Source: Psychrobacter sp. FDAARGOS_221 (GTDB lineage: Bacteria; Pseudomonadota; Gammaproteobacteria; Pseudomonadales; Moraxellaceae). Taken from it: DNA of 64,000 nt. Each line of letters opens with the position of its first letter. Within the stretch, counting starts at the first letter, position 1. The translations under genes and the position numbers were made by a program. Shown here one piece after another: positions 10,628 to 17,779 of this stretch. Location: the NCBI RefSeq assembly GCF_002313155.2, contig NZ_NWFK02000001.1:2356001-2420000 (forward strand), in the 5' to 3' direction. The notes below the pieces were generated by a model. That model worked only from the letters and a program-made list of their open reading frames with translations, did no database searches and had not been told where the DNA came from.

Positions 10628-11122
10628 CTAACTACCCCAATCGATTGGAAGTAAGCCTTGAGTGACAAATCTATGGAAAGATGAGTATTGCCAGTCTCTA
10701 ACAGCATCAACATGACCATGCTTAACAGGGTTCATGTGAATATAGTTAATACGAGCAATATAGTCAGCTTCATCACGAATGCAGTGTTCCCAAAACCGAC
10801 GTTGCCAAATACCACGTTCTTTTTTAGTATGTCGACTTTTTGAAATGGGCTCTGTTTTAGCGATGCGGTATGAAAAATAATATTTTATAAGTTTTATGCG
10901 TTTAGAGAAGTCTGAATCATTATTTGGTAGAGTGCATAACAGATGTAAATGATCAGGCAATATAACGATGGCATCAATATGAAAAGGGTGCTTTTGCTTG
11001 ACTGTTTTGAAGGCTTCTCGAAGTATGGCGACCTCTTTAATTAATAAGTCGCTCGACCTATCAGCAAGGTTGATTGTAAAAAAGTAGCTTGCCCCTTCTT
11101 TATAATACCGTCTATATTGCAT
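10628..11122 (-). CDS. REP-associated tyrosine transposase (RAYT)
   Basis: The 164-residue protein is of the Y1/HUH superfamily. The metal-binding HUH motif is His58-Leu-His60 in PDHLHLL. The candidate nucleophile is Tyr127 in INYIHMNPVKHG, and WQRRFWEH (106-113) is the conserved block of RAYT proteins. These single-copy enzymes cut and move REP palindromes as single strands. REP-like units are present on both sides of this gene (10514-10601 and 11168-11196), which supports the assignment. Length is normal, so the enzyme may be active. Confidence 0.9.
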   Translation of the reverse strand: MQYRRYYKEGASYFFTINLADRSSDLLIKEVAILREAFKTVKQKHPFHIDAIVILPDHLHLLCTLPNNDSDFSKRIKLIKYYFSYRIAKTEPISKSRHTKKERGIWQRRFWEHCIRDEADYIARINYIHMNPVKHGHVDAVRDWQYSSFHRFVTQGLLPIDWGS

Positions 11123-11167
11123 GATATTCTATAAATAAGGGTTGGGGGTTGATACTACGTGGTTTTA

Positions 11168-11196
11168 TTAGGTGTCGCAAGTACCGAGTAACCTAC
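11168..11196 (+). repeat. REP-like unit 3
   Basis: This unit begins TTAGGTGTCGCAAGTACC and ends AACCTAC. Its first 18 bases match unit 2 at 14 positions and the last eight are shared by all units. It lies upstream of the transposase gene and abuts the monooxygenase 3' remnant. Confidence 0.6.
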
Positions 11197-11220
11197 GAAC
11201 TCTTCTTCAAAAACTCAGCC
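11193..11220 (-). pseudogene. 3'-end remnant of a flavin monooxygenase gene
   Basis: On the minus strand these 28 bases encode AEFLKKSS and a TAG stop. They match the true 3' end of the monooxygenase at 12969-12996 in 25 of 28 positions, in the same orientation and with the same stop codon. Homology fades beyond 11220. The fragment is too short for a statistical call alone, but the parallel duplication of the DUF503 3' end makes chance unlikely. Confidence 0.6.
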
Positions 11221-11247
11221 ACTATCTTGAAGCACTTGTATATAAGG

Positions 11248-11922
11248 CTATGCATAGCAGTCTGTATTTCTGCTACAAGCAATCAGCATCATAGGCAAGA
11301 CTATTAATATGTAGAGTCCAAGCCCTAAACCCTCACCAAGCATACGAATAGGAGATTCTTTGATATTTTCTGGGACTGAATATTCTGTAATAGTAATGGG
11401 ATAGCTGTGATAAGTTTGTATTGCATTTTTCGCAACGTTTGTCGCTGCATAGACATCACCTTTCAATTCTATTGCAAAACGCTCGCTGCCATCTGGTAAA
11501 CAGACACTCTGGGCACATTTCCTTAGATTCAAATATTGTTGTTGCTGCGCAGGTGTTAGCTGGTTAGGATTGGGGACAGTGATTGAGAGTTTGGTCACTG
11601 CCTGACTTGGATCAGAGTTATGAAAGATCTCAGAATCGGTTATATCTACTTGATAAACCTCTCTTAAGGATGAAGATAATAAGGTGATGACATCATGTAG
11701 TTGCGGATTTTTATCAGGTGGGAATATGTAATGGTAAGTATCGCCTAATACCAATAAAGTATCTTTCTTTTCAGTTATCATAAACGCACGAATCGTATCC
11801 TGCACGGTTCTTTTTTTCCCCTGATAACGCATCTGACTCAGACTCGTAGGTCTCGTTGATTGACAGCCCGTTATCATCAATGAAGAGGCTACTGTAAAGG
11901 TCAAAAACTTACGTCTGTTCAT
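11248..11922 (-). CDS. lipoprotein of unknown function
   Basis: The protein has 224 residues starting MNRRKFLTFTVASSLMITGC: a basic n-region, a hydrophobic stretch and the lipobox ITGC, so it should be lipidated at Cys20. The mature domain has one Cys pair (CAQSVC). A hydrophobic segment near the C-terminus (about 198-215) precedes a short CSRNTDC tail. I do not recognise the family. The start at 11922 was preferred over 11949 because it gives a canonical signal peptide. The gene lies between the two duplicated gene ends and so belongs to the accessory stretch. Confidence 0.75.
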   Translation of the reverse strand: MNRRKFLTFTVASSLMITGCQSTRPTSLSQMRYQGKKRTVQDTIRAFMITEKKDTLLVLGDTYHYIFPPDKNPQLHDVITLLSSSLREVYQVDITDSEIFHNSDPSQAVTKLSITVPNPNQLTPAQQQQYLNLRKCAQSVCLPDGSERFAIELKGDVYAATNVAKNAIQTYHSYPITITEYSVPENIKESPIRMLGEGLGLGLYILIVLPMMLIACSRNTDCYA

Positions 11923-12101
11923 AGTTCCTATCCTGAAACTGCGAGTCAATCTCCAGTTTACTATTAATGATTAGGCTTTACTCAGTGGTTATATTCATCA
12001 ATATATTCTATAAAAAAAATTAAAAGATAGGCAAGGTTTTTGACACATTAAACAGCTGTAAAGTCAGGGTTTATCCAAAGATGGTTGGTTTATACTCTGG
12101 T

Positions 12102-12170
12102 CAGATTGAAGACAAGATTCAGCGTGTGGTTGAGGCGCGGATTATGGATGTAAGACGCGAGTTTATTTAA
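12102..12170 (+). pseudogene. 3'-end remnant of the DUF503 gene
   Basis: These 69 bases match 10421-10489 at 62 positions and read in frame QIEDKIQRVVEARIMDVRREF followed by a stop. Several differences are synonymous, so the fragment looks like the end of a divergent functional allele rather than a fresh copy. No start or upstream part of the gene is present. Confidence 0.85.
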
Positions 12171-12212
12171 GGCGATAGCCCTCTCTTGAGAGTAAGAAGG
12201 GTGCGAACAAAC

Positions 12213-12452
12213 CTACTTTAATAGATTTTCAAGTTGCTTGTGATACTTGATGTTGGAATTATACTTTGCAGATTCCATCCATTTTTTTCTATTACTTGCT
12301 ATTGATTCTGGTGAAATATCTTCGTATCCAGATTCTATGCCACAACAAGGACAAATTTCAAACAGTGGGTACTTCCCATCGTCACCCCAAGGTGTAAAAT
12401 CCTCATTGGTGTAACCACATACTCTACAGCTATTTATTTGTTGATATTGCAT
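12213..12452 (-). CDS. cysteine-rich CPCC family protein
   Basis: The 79-residue protein has Cys9-x2-Cys12-Gly-Tyr and CPCCGIESGYED (about 34-45), which together form a four-cysteine zinc-ribbon-like site. WGDDGKYPLFEICPCCG matches the Cys_rich_CPCC family (Pfam). Function is unknown; such small proteins are scattered in accessory regions and near toxin loci. It lies between the DUF503 remnant and an unrelated small gene on the same strand. Confidence 0.85.
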   Translation of the reverse strand: MQYQQINSCRVCGYTNEDFTPWGDDGKYPLFEICPCCGIESGYEDISPESIASNRKKWMESAKYNSNIKYHKQLENLLK

Positions 12453-12549
12453 TAAGTCGCCTTGATTCAGTCACATTTTTTACAATATTCGTTCGGAGGA
12501 CCAATGCTTGATACCTCTCTATGACAAAACTGAGTTGATGACAAAGTCA

Positions 12550-12915
12550 TTAAAAGATTCCGATAATTATGCCTAATACAACACACCCCATATAAAAGTA
12601 CCACCTAAATGTTCGATTATTGAATTTATGCTTTAGTTTAATCAAAAAAGAAGACTGGACATTCTGACTTTGAGTTAAGTTAGAATGTTGTTTTTCCAAA
12701 TCTTTAATTGTAAACAATACTTCAGCAGTAGGCTGTGAATAATAAAGCTTATAGTAATCTACTTTAGCACCGACCACTAACAGATCTGACCCTTTATATT
12801 TAGATAAATCGTATTGAAACACTGTATCTTCATAACTGTCTTGAATGTACGCCTTTGCTAAAGTGTCATCTATCTCAATAATAACGCCATCACTTCTGTC
12901 AGGGCCCATGTGCAT
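12550..12915 (-). CDS. small protein with C-terminal membrane anchor, unknown
   Basis: The 121-residue protein starts with about 75 residues of beta-strand-like soluble sequence (GVIIEIDDTLAKAYIQD, LLVVGAKVDYYKLYYSQ), a pattern that recalls an OB- or SH3-like barrel. A polar linker and one hydrophobic segment at about 103-120 at the very C-terminus follow. No family was recognised. Start could be Met1 or Met3. It shares strand with the CPCC gene 97 bases downstream, so the two may be one unit. Confidence 0.6.
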   Translation of the reverse strand: MHMGPDRSDGVIIEIDDTLAKAYIQDSYEDTVFQYDLSKYKGSDLLVVGAKVDYYKLYYSQPTAEVLFTIKDLEKQHSNLTQSQNVQSSFLIKLKHKFNNRTFRWYFYMGCVVLGIIIGIF

Positions 12916-12968
12916 CTCGATAATCAGATAATCAATTAAAAAAGGGCGGAATTTGCAAGCGCCACAGC

Positions 12969-13762
12969 CTACGAATCCTTCTTCAAAAACTCAACCAAAG
13001 CCGGCACATTCTCCCTCGCACTGCGCCCAGCACCGATAATAGTCGCTGAAGCAGGGCTGACCCAATCGCCATAGCCGAATAACCATAAGCGAGGCTCTTT
13101 TAGCGACTGCCCCTGTTCGGTTAGAACTTTGCCATCCTCTTCAATCACGTCCAAAGGCGCCAAATGTTCAAGCTCAGGGTTAAAGCCGGTACACCAAATA
13201 ATCGCATCAACTGATTCCTCTGATCCATCTGGCCAAACCACACCTTGTTCAGTCAAACGCTCAAACATAGGCTGAGTAATAAGCAGGCCTTTATCTCGTG
13301 CTGCTTTAACTGGTGGCATCATCACGATATCGCCTTTGGGCGCTTGCTTATCGTTATCTTCATTTTGAGTATCGGCATTGCCATCGTTTTTGACACGTTT
13401 CGTAGCCCTTTCAAATAAGACGCGACCATCAACATCATCGGGCAAAAATTGTGGCGGCGTGCGTGTCACCCAGCTGGCATCGGTCACTAGCACCAATTCT
13501 GCGAAGATTTGCGCGCCAGAGTTGCCGGCACCAACCACCAAGACACGTTTGCCTTTATACGCATCTGGACCAGCATAATGAGCGGAGTGAGTCTGTTCGC
13601 CTTCGAATGTCTGTCGTCCTTCAATCTCTGGAATATAAGGATTACTCCAAATACCGGTTGCGCTAACGACTGCTCGAGCAAGCCACGTAAACTTGCCATC
13701 GCTAACACGTAAGCAATTGTTTTCCTCATCTCGCTCTACGCTTTGAACGTCATAGGGGCGGT
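12969..13762 (-). pseudogene. flavin-containing monooxygenase, 5' end lost at an IS3-family element
   Basis: The frame is open from the IS junction to the stop at 12969, about 264 codons. It contains VVSATGIWSNPYIPEI, then the NADPH Rossmann motif VLVVGAGNSGAQIFAE, and later IIWCTGFNPEL, all typical of FAD/NADPH monooxygenases or oxidoreductases of the CzcO/YdcX kind. The N-terminal FAD-binding domain (about 100-120 residues) is missing. The IS left end follows at 13763 and the missing part is not found on the far side of the element. The remaining piece cannot bind FAD in the usual way and is very likely inactive. Confidence 0.9.
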
Positions 13763-13828
13763 TGAGCTATGCTGAAAAAACCGTAGACAAAAACTTGGTA
13801 AACTAAGGAAGACAAATAGGAGTTTACC

Positions 13829-14128
13829 ATGACAAAGAAAGCTAAAAGATACAGTGAAGAATTTAAAGCAGAAGCAGTTAAAGCAATAGAGAATAATGGT
13901 GGCAATGTTAGTGCTACAGCTAGGCGGTTAGGGCTGCCAATGCAGACACTGGCTAACTGGCAACGAAAAGCCAATCAAGGCATGCTCAAGGGTACTAAGC
14001 AATACGATCCAGAGCTTGTTTCAGCCCTTGAAGAAATGAAGCGTTTAAAGCGTGAACTAAAAATAGCACAAGAAGAACGAGAGATACTAAAAAAGGCCAC
14101 GGCGTACTTTGCGAAACACGGTCAGTAA
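13829..14128 (+). CDS. IS3-family transposase OrfA
   Basis: This 99-residue DNA-binding subunit has a helix-turn-helix at about 28-48 (NVSATARRLGLPMQTLANWQ). A coiled coil with leucine spacing follows near 65-88 (LVSALEEMKRLKRELKIAQE). AGGAG precedes the ATG. At 14089-14095 the codons CTA AAA AAG form the classic A-AAA-AAG slippery site for a -1 shift into orfB. The -1 frame is open from there to the orfB stop, so the transposase OrfAB is made by frameshifting. Confidence 0.93.
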   Translation: MTKKAKRYSEEFKAEAVKAIENNGGNVSATARRLGLPMQTLANWQRKANQGMLKGTKQYDPELVSALEEMKRLKRELKIAQEEREILKKATAYFAKHGQ

Positions 14129-14175
14129 GGTACGCCTTTATTGACCATCACAAATATGAATTTAGCATTACCAGC

Positions 14176-14994
14176 ATGTGTAAAACCCTTGATATTAAAC
14201 CATCAAGCTACTATGACTGGACCAAGCGTAATATCAGTGCTCAGCAAATACATCGTAACCGCTGTGAGCTGCTTGTAAAAGCTGCGCATAGTGAGACTAA
14301 AGAGCGATATGGTTATCAGCGTCTGCATGCACATTTAAGTGAGCATGGACATGAGATTAGCAAGTACATGGTGCGTAGTATCAAGGAAGAACATGACATC
14401 AAATGTAGACGTCATAAACGCTTTAAAGTGACAACGGACTCAGACCATAACAAGCGAGTCTATCCTAATTTTCTTAAACAACAGTTTGGCGTTAACCGTC
14501 CTAATTGTGCTTGGGTCAGTGATATAACCTATATTTGGACAGATGAGGGCTGGCTTTATTTAGCAGGCGTCAAAGACTTATATACCAAAGAATTGGTTGG
14601 CTACGCTATCGATAAACGCATGAAAGCAGATTTAGTCTGTAGAGCCTTAAATAAAGCAATCAAGGATAAACGACCTAGCCAAGGGCTTATTGTACATTCA
14701 GATAGAGGCAGCCAGTATTGCAGCGAAGATTATCGCAAAATGATCAGTAAATACGGTTTTAAAGGATCTATGAGTGCGAAAGGTAACTGTTATGACAATG
14801 CGCCAATAGAGAGCTTCTGGGGCGTTTTAAAGAATGAGCTGATATATCATCATAATTACAAAACTCGATTTGAAGCAATCAACAGTATCATAAAATATAT
14901 CGAGTTAGATTACAATCAAGTCAGGATTCAGCAGAGTTTAGGTATGAGATCGCCAAGACAAGTTTGGATGGATTTCTATCGTCAAGCTGCCTGA
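14176..14994 (+). CDS. IS3-family transposase OrfB (DDE integrase domain)
   Basis: This is the catalytic half of the transposase. In the fused product it begins right after the slip at 14095 (RYAFIDHHKYEFSITSMCK), so the ATG at 14176 is only the first internal one. The DDE residues lie in WVSDITYI, IVHSDRGSQY and YDNAPIESFWGVLKNE. The C-terminal YNQVRIQQSLGMRSPRQV motif is intact. No stop or frameshift is seen other than the programmed one, so the element looks capable of moving. Confidence 0.93.
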   Translation: MCKTLDIKPSSYYDWTKRNISAQQIHRNRCELLVKAAHSETKERYGYQRLHAHLSEHGHEISKYMVRSIKEEHDIKCRRHKRFKVTTDSDHNKRVYPNFLKQQFGVNRPNCAWVSDITYIWTDEGWLYLAGVKDLYTKELVGYAIDKRMKADLVCRALNKAIKDKRPSQGLIVHSDRGSQYCSEDYRKMISKYGFKGSMSAKGNCYDNAPIESFWGVLKNELIYHHNYKTRFEAINSIIKYIELDYNQVRIQQSLGMRSPRQVWMDFYRQAA

Positions 14995-15037
14995 TCAAAA
15001 TCTCCCAAGTTTAGGTGTACGGATTTGACGGCAGGGG

Positions 15038-15613
15038 TCAGATTACTCCCGTTTTAACAATTGATTTATTAGTTAAAACTTTATTAGGATTATATACTGA
15101 ACAAATAGTACAGTTACTAGTTCTTAAATTAATTCTATGGATTCTTTGTTTTTCGAACTTAATATAGAAGTTACCTTTGACAACTTCTAAAGGTAATATT
15201 TTTTCTTTTCTAGCTAAGTTTAATAATAAGCCATCATAAAAATCTAGCTTTTTACCAATAGTTTTTAGTTTTTGTGTATACTTTTCAACTAAATATGTAA
15301 AAACCTCTATTCCATCCTCAACTGTCAAATCTAAGAACTCTTCTTCTTTTACTTGAATCTCAGACTGTATTATAGCGTAACTCTCATACTCGTAAGTTTT
15401 AGATTTGTTATTCCAAGCATGACATTTAGCCCAATTAAAGGCTAAGTTCTTGGTATCACTATTTAATCCTTTGACAAAAAAATAAACACCATCCCCTAAC
15501 CATTCGCCATCTCCTAGAGACGGTTTAAAATTAGAATTTAAAATCAACTCTGCAGAAGCGGAGTTAGTACCATGATGTCCTATTAATAAAACCATAGAAT
15601 TAGAAAATACCAT
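15038..15613 (-). CDS. putative ADP-ribosyltransferase-fold protein
   Basis: The 191-residue soluble protein shows GHHGTNSASAELILNSNF (12-29) and WLGDGVYFF (38-46). The C-terminal motif TICSVYNPNKVL is near 169-180. An HG(T/S) box followed by a GxGVYF box is the pattern of PARP-like (H-Y-E) ADP-ribosyltransferases; the family here is uncharacterised. The stop codon TGA is the tip of the neighbouring IS inverted repeat, so the natural C-terminus may have been trimmed. The start is uncertain (Met1 or Met7) and lacks a clear ribosome binding site. The gene is AT-rich compared with the core genes. An enzymatic role, perhaps a toxin, is inference. Confidence 0.6.
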   Translation of the reverse strand: MVFSNSMVLLIGHHGTNSASAELILNSNFKPSLGDGEWLGDGVYFFVKGLNSDTKNLAFNWAKCHAWNNKSKTYEYESYAIIQSEIQVKEEEFLDLTVEDGIEVFTYLVEKYTQKLKTIGKKLDFYDGLLLNLARKEKILPLEVVKGNFYIKFEKQRIHRINLRTSNCTICSVYNPNKVLTNKSIVKTGVI

Positions 15614-15755
15614 TGAGTTTAATTTAACAAGACTGTTATATAACTAGTCTATGGTACATTATATCTTAATAAGATACGATGTACTATGACAGTGAAAAGT
15701 TCATTAATTTAATTTTTGATAGAGTGTTAGACTTCACGCAAGTTTTCCCACAAAG

Positions 15756-15786
15756 AAGGCCATCCCAAACAGGACGGCCTTTTTCT
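15756..15786. terminator. copy of the uvrA-type terminator
   Basis: The stem GGCCATCC / GGACGGCC has loop CAAACA and is followed by TTTTTCT. The 31 bases are identical to 19078-19108. It lies between the ADP-ribosyltransferase-like gene and glf. On the minus strand it ends transcription of the glf unit only weakly, because an AAGAAGG run replaces the A6 run of the other copy. Confidence 0.85.
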
Positions 15787-15904
15787 TATTCAAAAAATCA
15801 AAAGCAATTTAAGATACTTTCTATACTGATATATTCATACTCAGCCCATGTGTTCAGGTGTGTTTTTCGTATGCAATATATGCTCTATCTGTCCACCGAA
15901 TACC

Positions 15905-17017
15905 TTAATTTTTTGTTTTTTGGAATTTTTCTGAAAAAGTGAGTAATGCTTTTTCAATAACTTCATCCATAGCGTAATAGCGGTACTCAGCTAGCCTACC
16001 GATAAAGGTAACATTAGACTCCTTTTTTGATTCATCCGTATATAAATCTCTAAGCAACAGGTTTCTTTCATCAAGCACTGGGTAGTAAGGATCGTTTTCA
16101 CCTTGAATGTAGGCCATTGGATATTCTTCATGTATTGAGGTTCCAAAGTGCTCTTGTCCGGTCATTTTCTTATACTCAGTAATGCGAGTGTAGTCGTAAT
16201 TATTAGGATAGTTTATAACTGCAGAAGACTGAAAAGATTCTTTTTTGAAGAACTTGCGAACAAACTTTAAAGATCTATACTCCAATTTTCCATGTTTAAA
16301 GTTGTAGAAGTAGTCAATAGGTCCTGTATAAATTAAATGGTCAAAATGAATAGAATCAAGTATATCTTTATAGTCAGCATTTAGCAGAACATGTATATTT
16401 TTACTCTTCAGCATCTTTTTAAACATCTGAGTATAACCGTTCTTAGGAAGTCCTTGGTATTTAGCAGTCTGGTATCTGTTTTCACGGTCTATCCGAACAG
16501 GAACTCTTTTAACAGTATCAGGGTGCAACTCTCTTGGATGCTTTCCCCATTGCTTTATGGTGTAGTTTTTAAAAAAGGTCTCATACAGATATTCGCCAAC
16601 TTGATTAATAATAGCCTCTTCGGCATTTTTAGGGTTATCTGTAAACTTGTTGCTATCTAACCACTCTGCAAACTCATCAGAGCTTAAGTTTTTATTATGC
16701 AAGGAGTTGTAAGTGTCAAGGTTTATTGGAAAAGGGACCTCCATTCCATTTATGGAAGCTTTCACTTTGTGTTCATAGTTATGCCATTCGGTAAAATTCT
16801 CTAAATACTCCCAAACGTATTTTTCATTAGTTCGGAAAAAATGCGGTCCGTATGTATGTATTAAAACTCCATCGTTGTCATATTGGTCATGAAGATTTCC
16901 TCCAATATGATTTCTTTTTTCAACAACTAAAACTTTTTGATTGTTAATATTTGCAATTCTTTCAGCTAATACTAATCCTGCTGGACCCGCACCAACGATA
17001 CAAAAGTCATATCTCAT
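15905..17017 (-). CDS. glf: UDP-galactopyranose mutase
   Basis: Glf interconverts UDP-galactopyranose and UDP-galactofuranose with reduced FAD, supplying galactofuranose for surface polysaccharides. The 370-residue protein has VGAGPAGLVLAERI (8-21), HIGGNLHDQYDNDGVL (about 37-52) and TYGPHFFRTN (55-64). NYTIKQWGKHPRELHP and the arginine-rich VPVRIDRENRY lie near 150-180. The gene is AT-rich and lies beside a decayed glycosyltransferase and a WecA-like gene, so it is a remnant of an O-antigen or capsule locus. The gene itself looks intact. Confidence 0.95.
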   Translation of the reverse strand: MRYDFCIVGAGPAGLVLAERIANINNQKVLVVEKRNHIGGNLHDQYDNDGVLIHTYGPHFFRTNEKYVWEYLENFTEWHNYEHKVKASINGMEVPFPINLDTYNSLHNKNLSSDEFAEWLDSNKFTDNPKNAEEAIINQVGEYLYETFFKNYTIKQWGKHPRELHPDTVKRVPVRIDRENRYQTAKYQGLPKNGYTQMFKKMLKSKNIHVLLNADYKDILDSIHFDHLIYTGPIDYFYNFKHGKLEYRSLKFVRKFFKKESFQSSAVINYPNNYDYTRITEYKKMTGQEHFGTSIHEEYPMAYIQGENDPYYPVLDERNLLLRDLYTDESKKESNVTFIGRLAEYRYYAMDEVIEKALLTFSEKFQKTKN

Positions 17018-17159
17018 AATGTCATATTACTCTATAGAGTTATCTTCTTTAAAAATGGAATGTGTTCTGAATGTTACGCGTTATAATAGATTTTAACTGC
17101 AGGAAAAAGCTATCCTATTTATAAGCTCATAGCTTCTATCATGGCTTTATTCACAGAGT

Positions 17160-17641
17160 TTACGTTAAACTTTTTTCTGCTAATTTGCGAGATTTTTTAC
17201 TCATCTTTAAGATAAGTATTTGGTTTGATATAAAACGTTCCATTGCAACAGCTAATTCTTGTTCAGATTTAACAGATGTATTACCTAAACCAGTAATTAG
17301 AGCAAATCTATTTGGTACACATGCTAGTTTAGCAGCTAAAGATCCGTATATAACAGGTTTAATTGTATAGCTCAAAACATGACTAAGTTTAATATTTTTG
17401 ATATTGAAGTATAGAGCAATGAAAGCTTCAGCATCTTTTGATGGGTTAGTTGCTGTATGTTGCATAGGAATATTCTGAATAATATAACCTGATTTTTCAT
17501 TTCTTTGAGTTCTTAAAGATGGTTAGAGAATTCAGGAGCTGCTATGTGTATCTCAAAGCCTTTATTGTGTATTGCTTGAATTAAAACTGCACGGTATTTC
17601 ATGGTTGAATCAGGAGATATAGCAATTATTAGAAATATCAC
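17160..17641 (-). pseudogene. glycosyltransferase family 4, decayed
   Basis: A GTG at 17641 with AAGGA before it starts IFLIIAISPDSTMKYRAVL, the N-terminus of family-4 galactosyl/hexosaminyl transferases, but that frame stops after SNHL. The next frame continues with IIQNIPMQHTATNPSKDAEA and the signature LSYTIKPVIYGSLAA. ITGLG is then joined directly to SEQELAVAMERFI, which in intact enzymes stands near the C-terminus. At least one frameshift and an in-frame internal deletion of roughly 200 residues are therefore present. The substrate-binding C-terminal Rossmann domain is mostly gone. Confidence 0.85.
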
Positions 17642-17779
17642 AGTATCCTTGTCAGTAATGTTGTAAAAACGACTATTACTAAAAACAACTTTTTATATTT
17701 AGGAGGAGTCAATATATAAAACTATATAACTTAAGTGATATATATATGCCTATATCAATGAACATTGTCTTTATTCGTG

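Larger units (their letters stand above)
13763..15040 (+). mobile_element. IS3-family insertion sequence, 1278 bp
   Basis: Terminal inverted repeats are 13763-13798 (TGAGCTATGCTGAAAAAACC...) and 15005-15040 (minus strand TGACCCCTGCCGTCAAATCC...), identical at 26 of 36 positions with both tips TGA/TCA. The element carries orfA and orfB with an A6G frameshift site, the IS3-family layout. The flanking bases (GGT on the left, GAT on the right) show no 3-4 bp target duplication. The element therefore probably took part in a deletion or recombination after insertion. Confidence 0.9.

Noticed and set aside
12102..12170. Independent small gene
   Set aside because: It lacks a start and is clearly a second copy of the DUF503 3' end.
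13763..15040. 3-4 bp target site duplication of the IS
   Set aside because: The flanks GGT and GAT differ, so no duplication is claimed; shifting the ends by a base or two does not create one.
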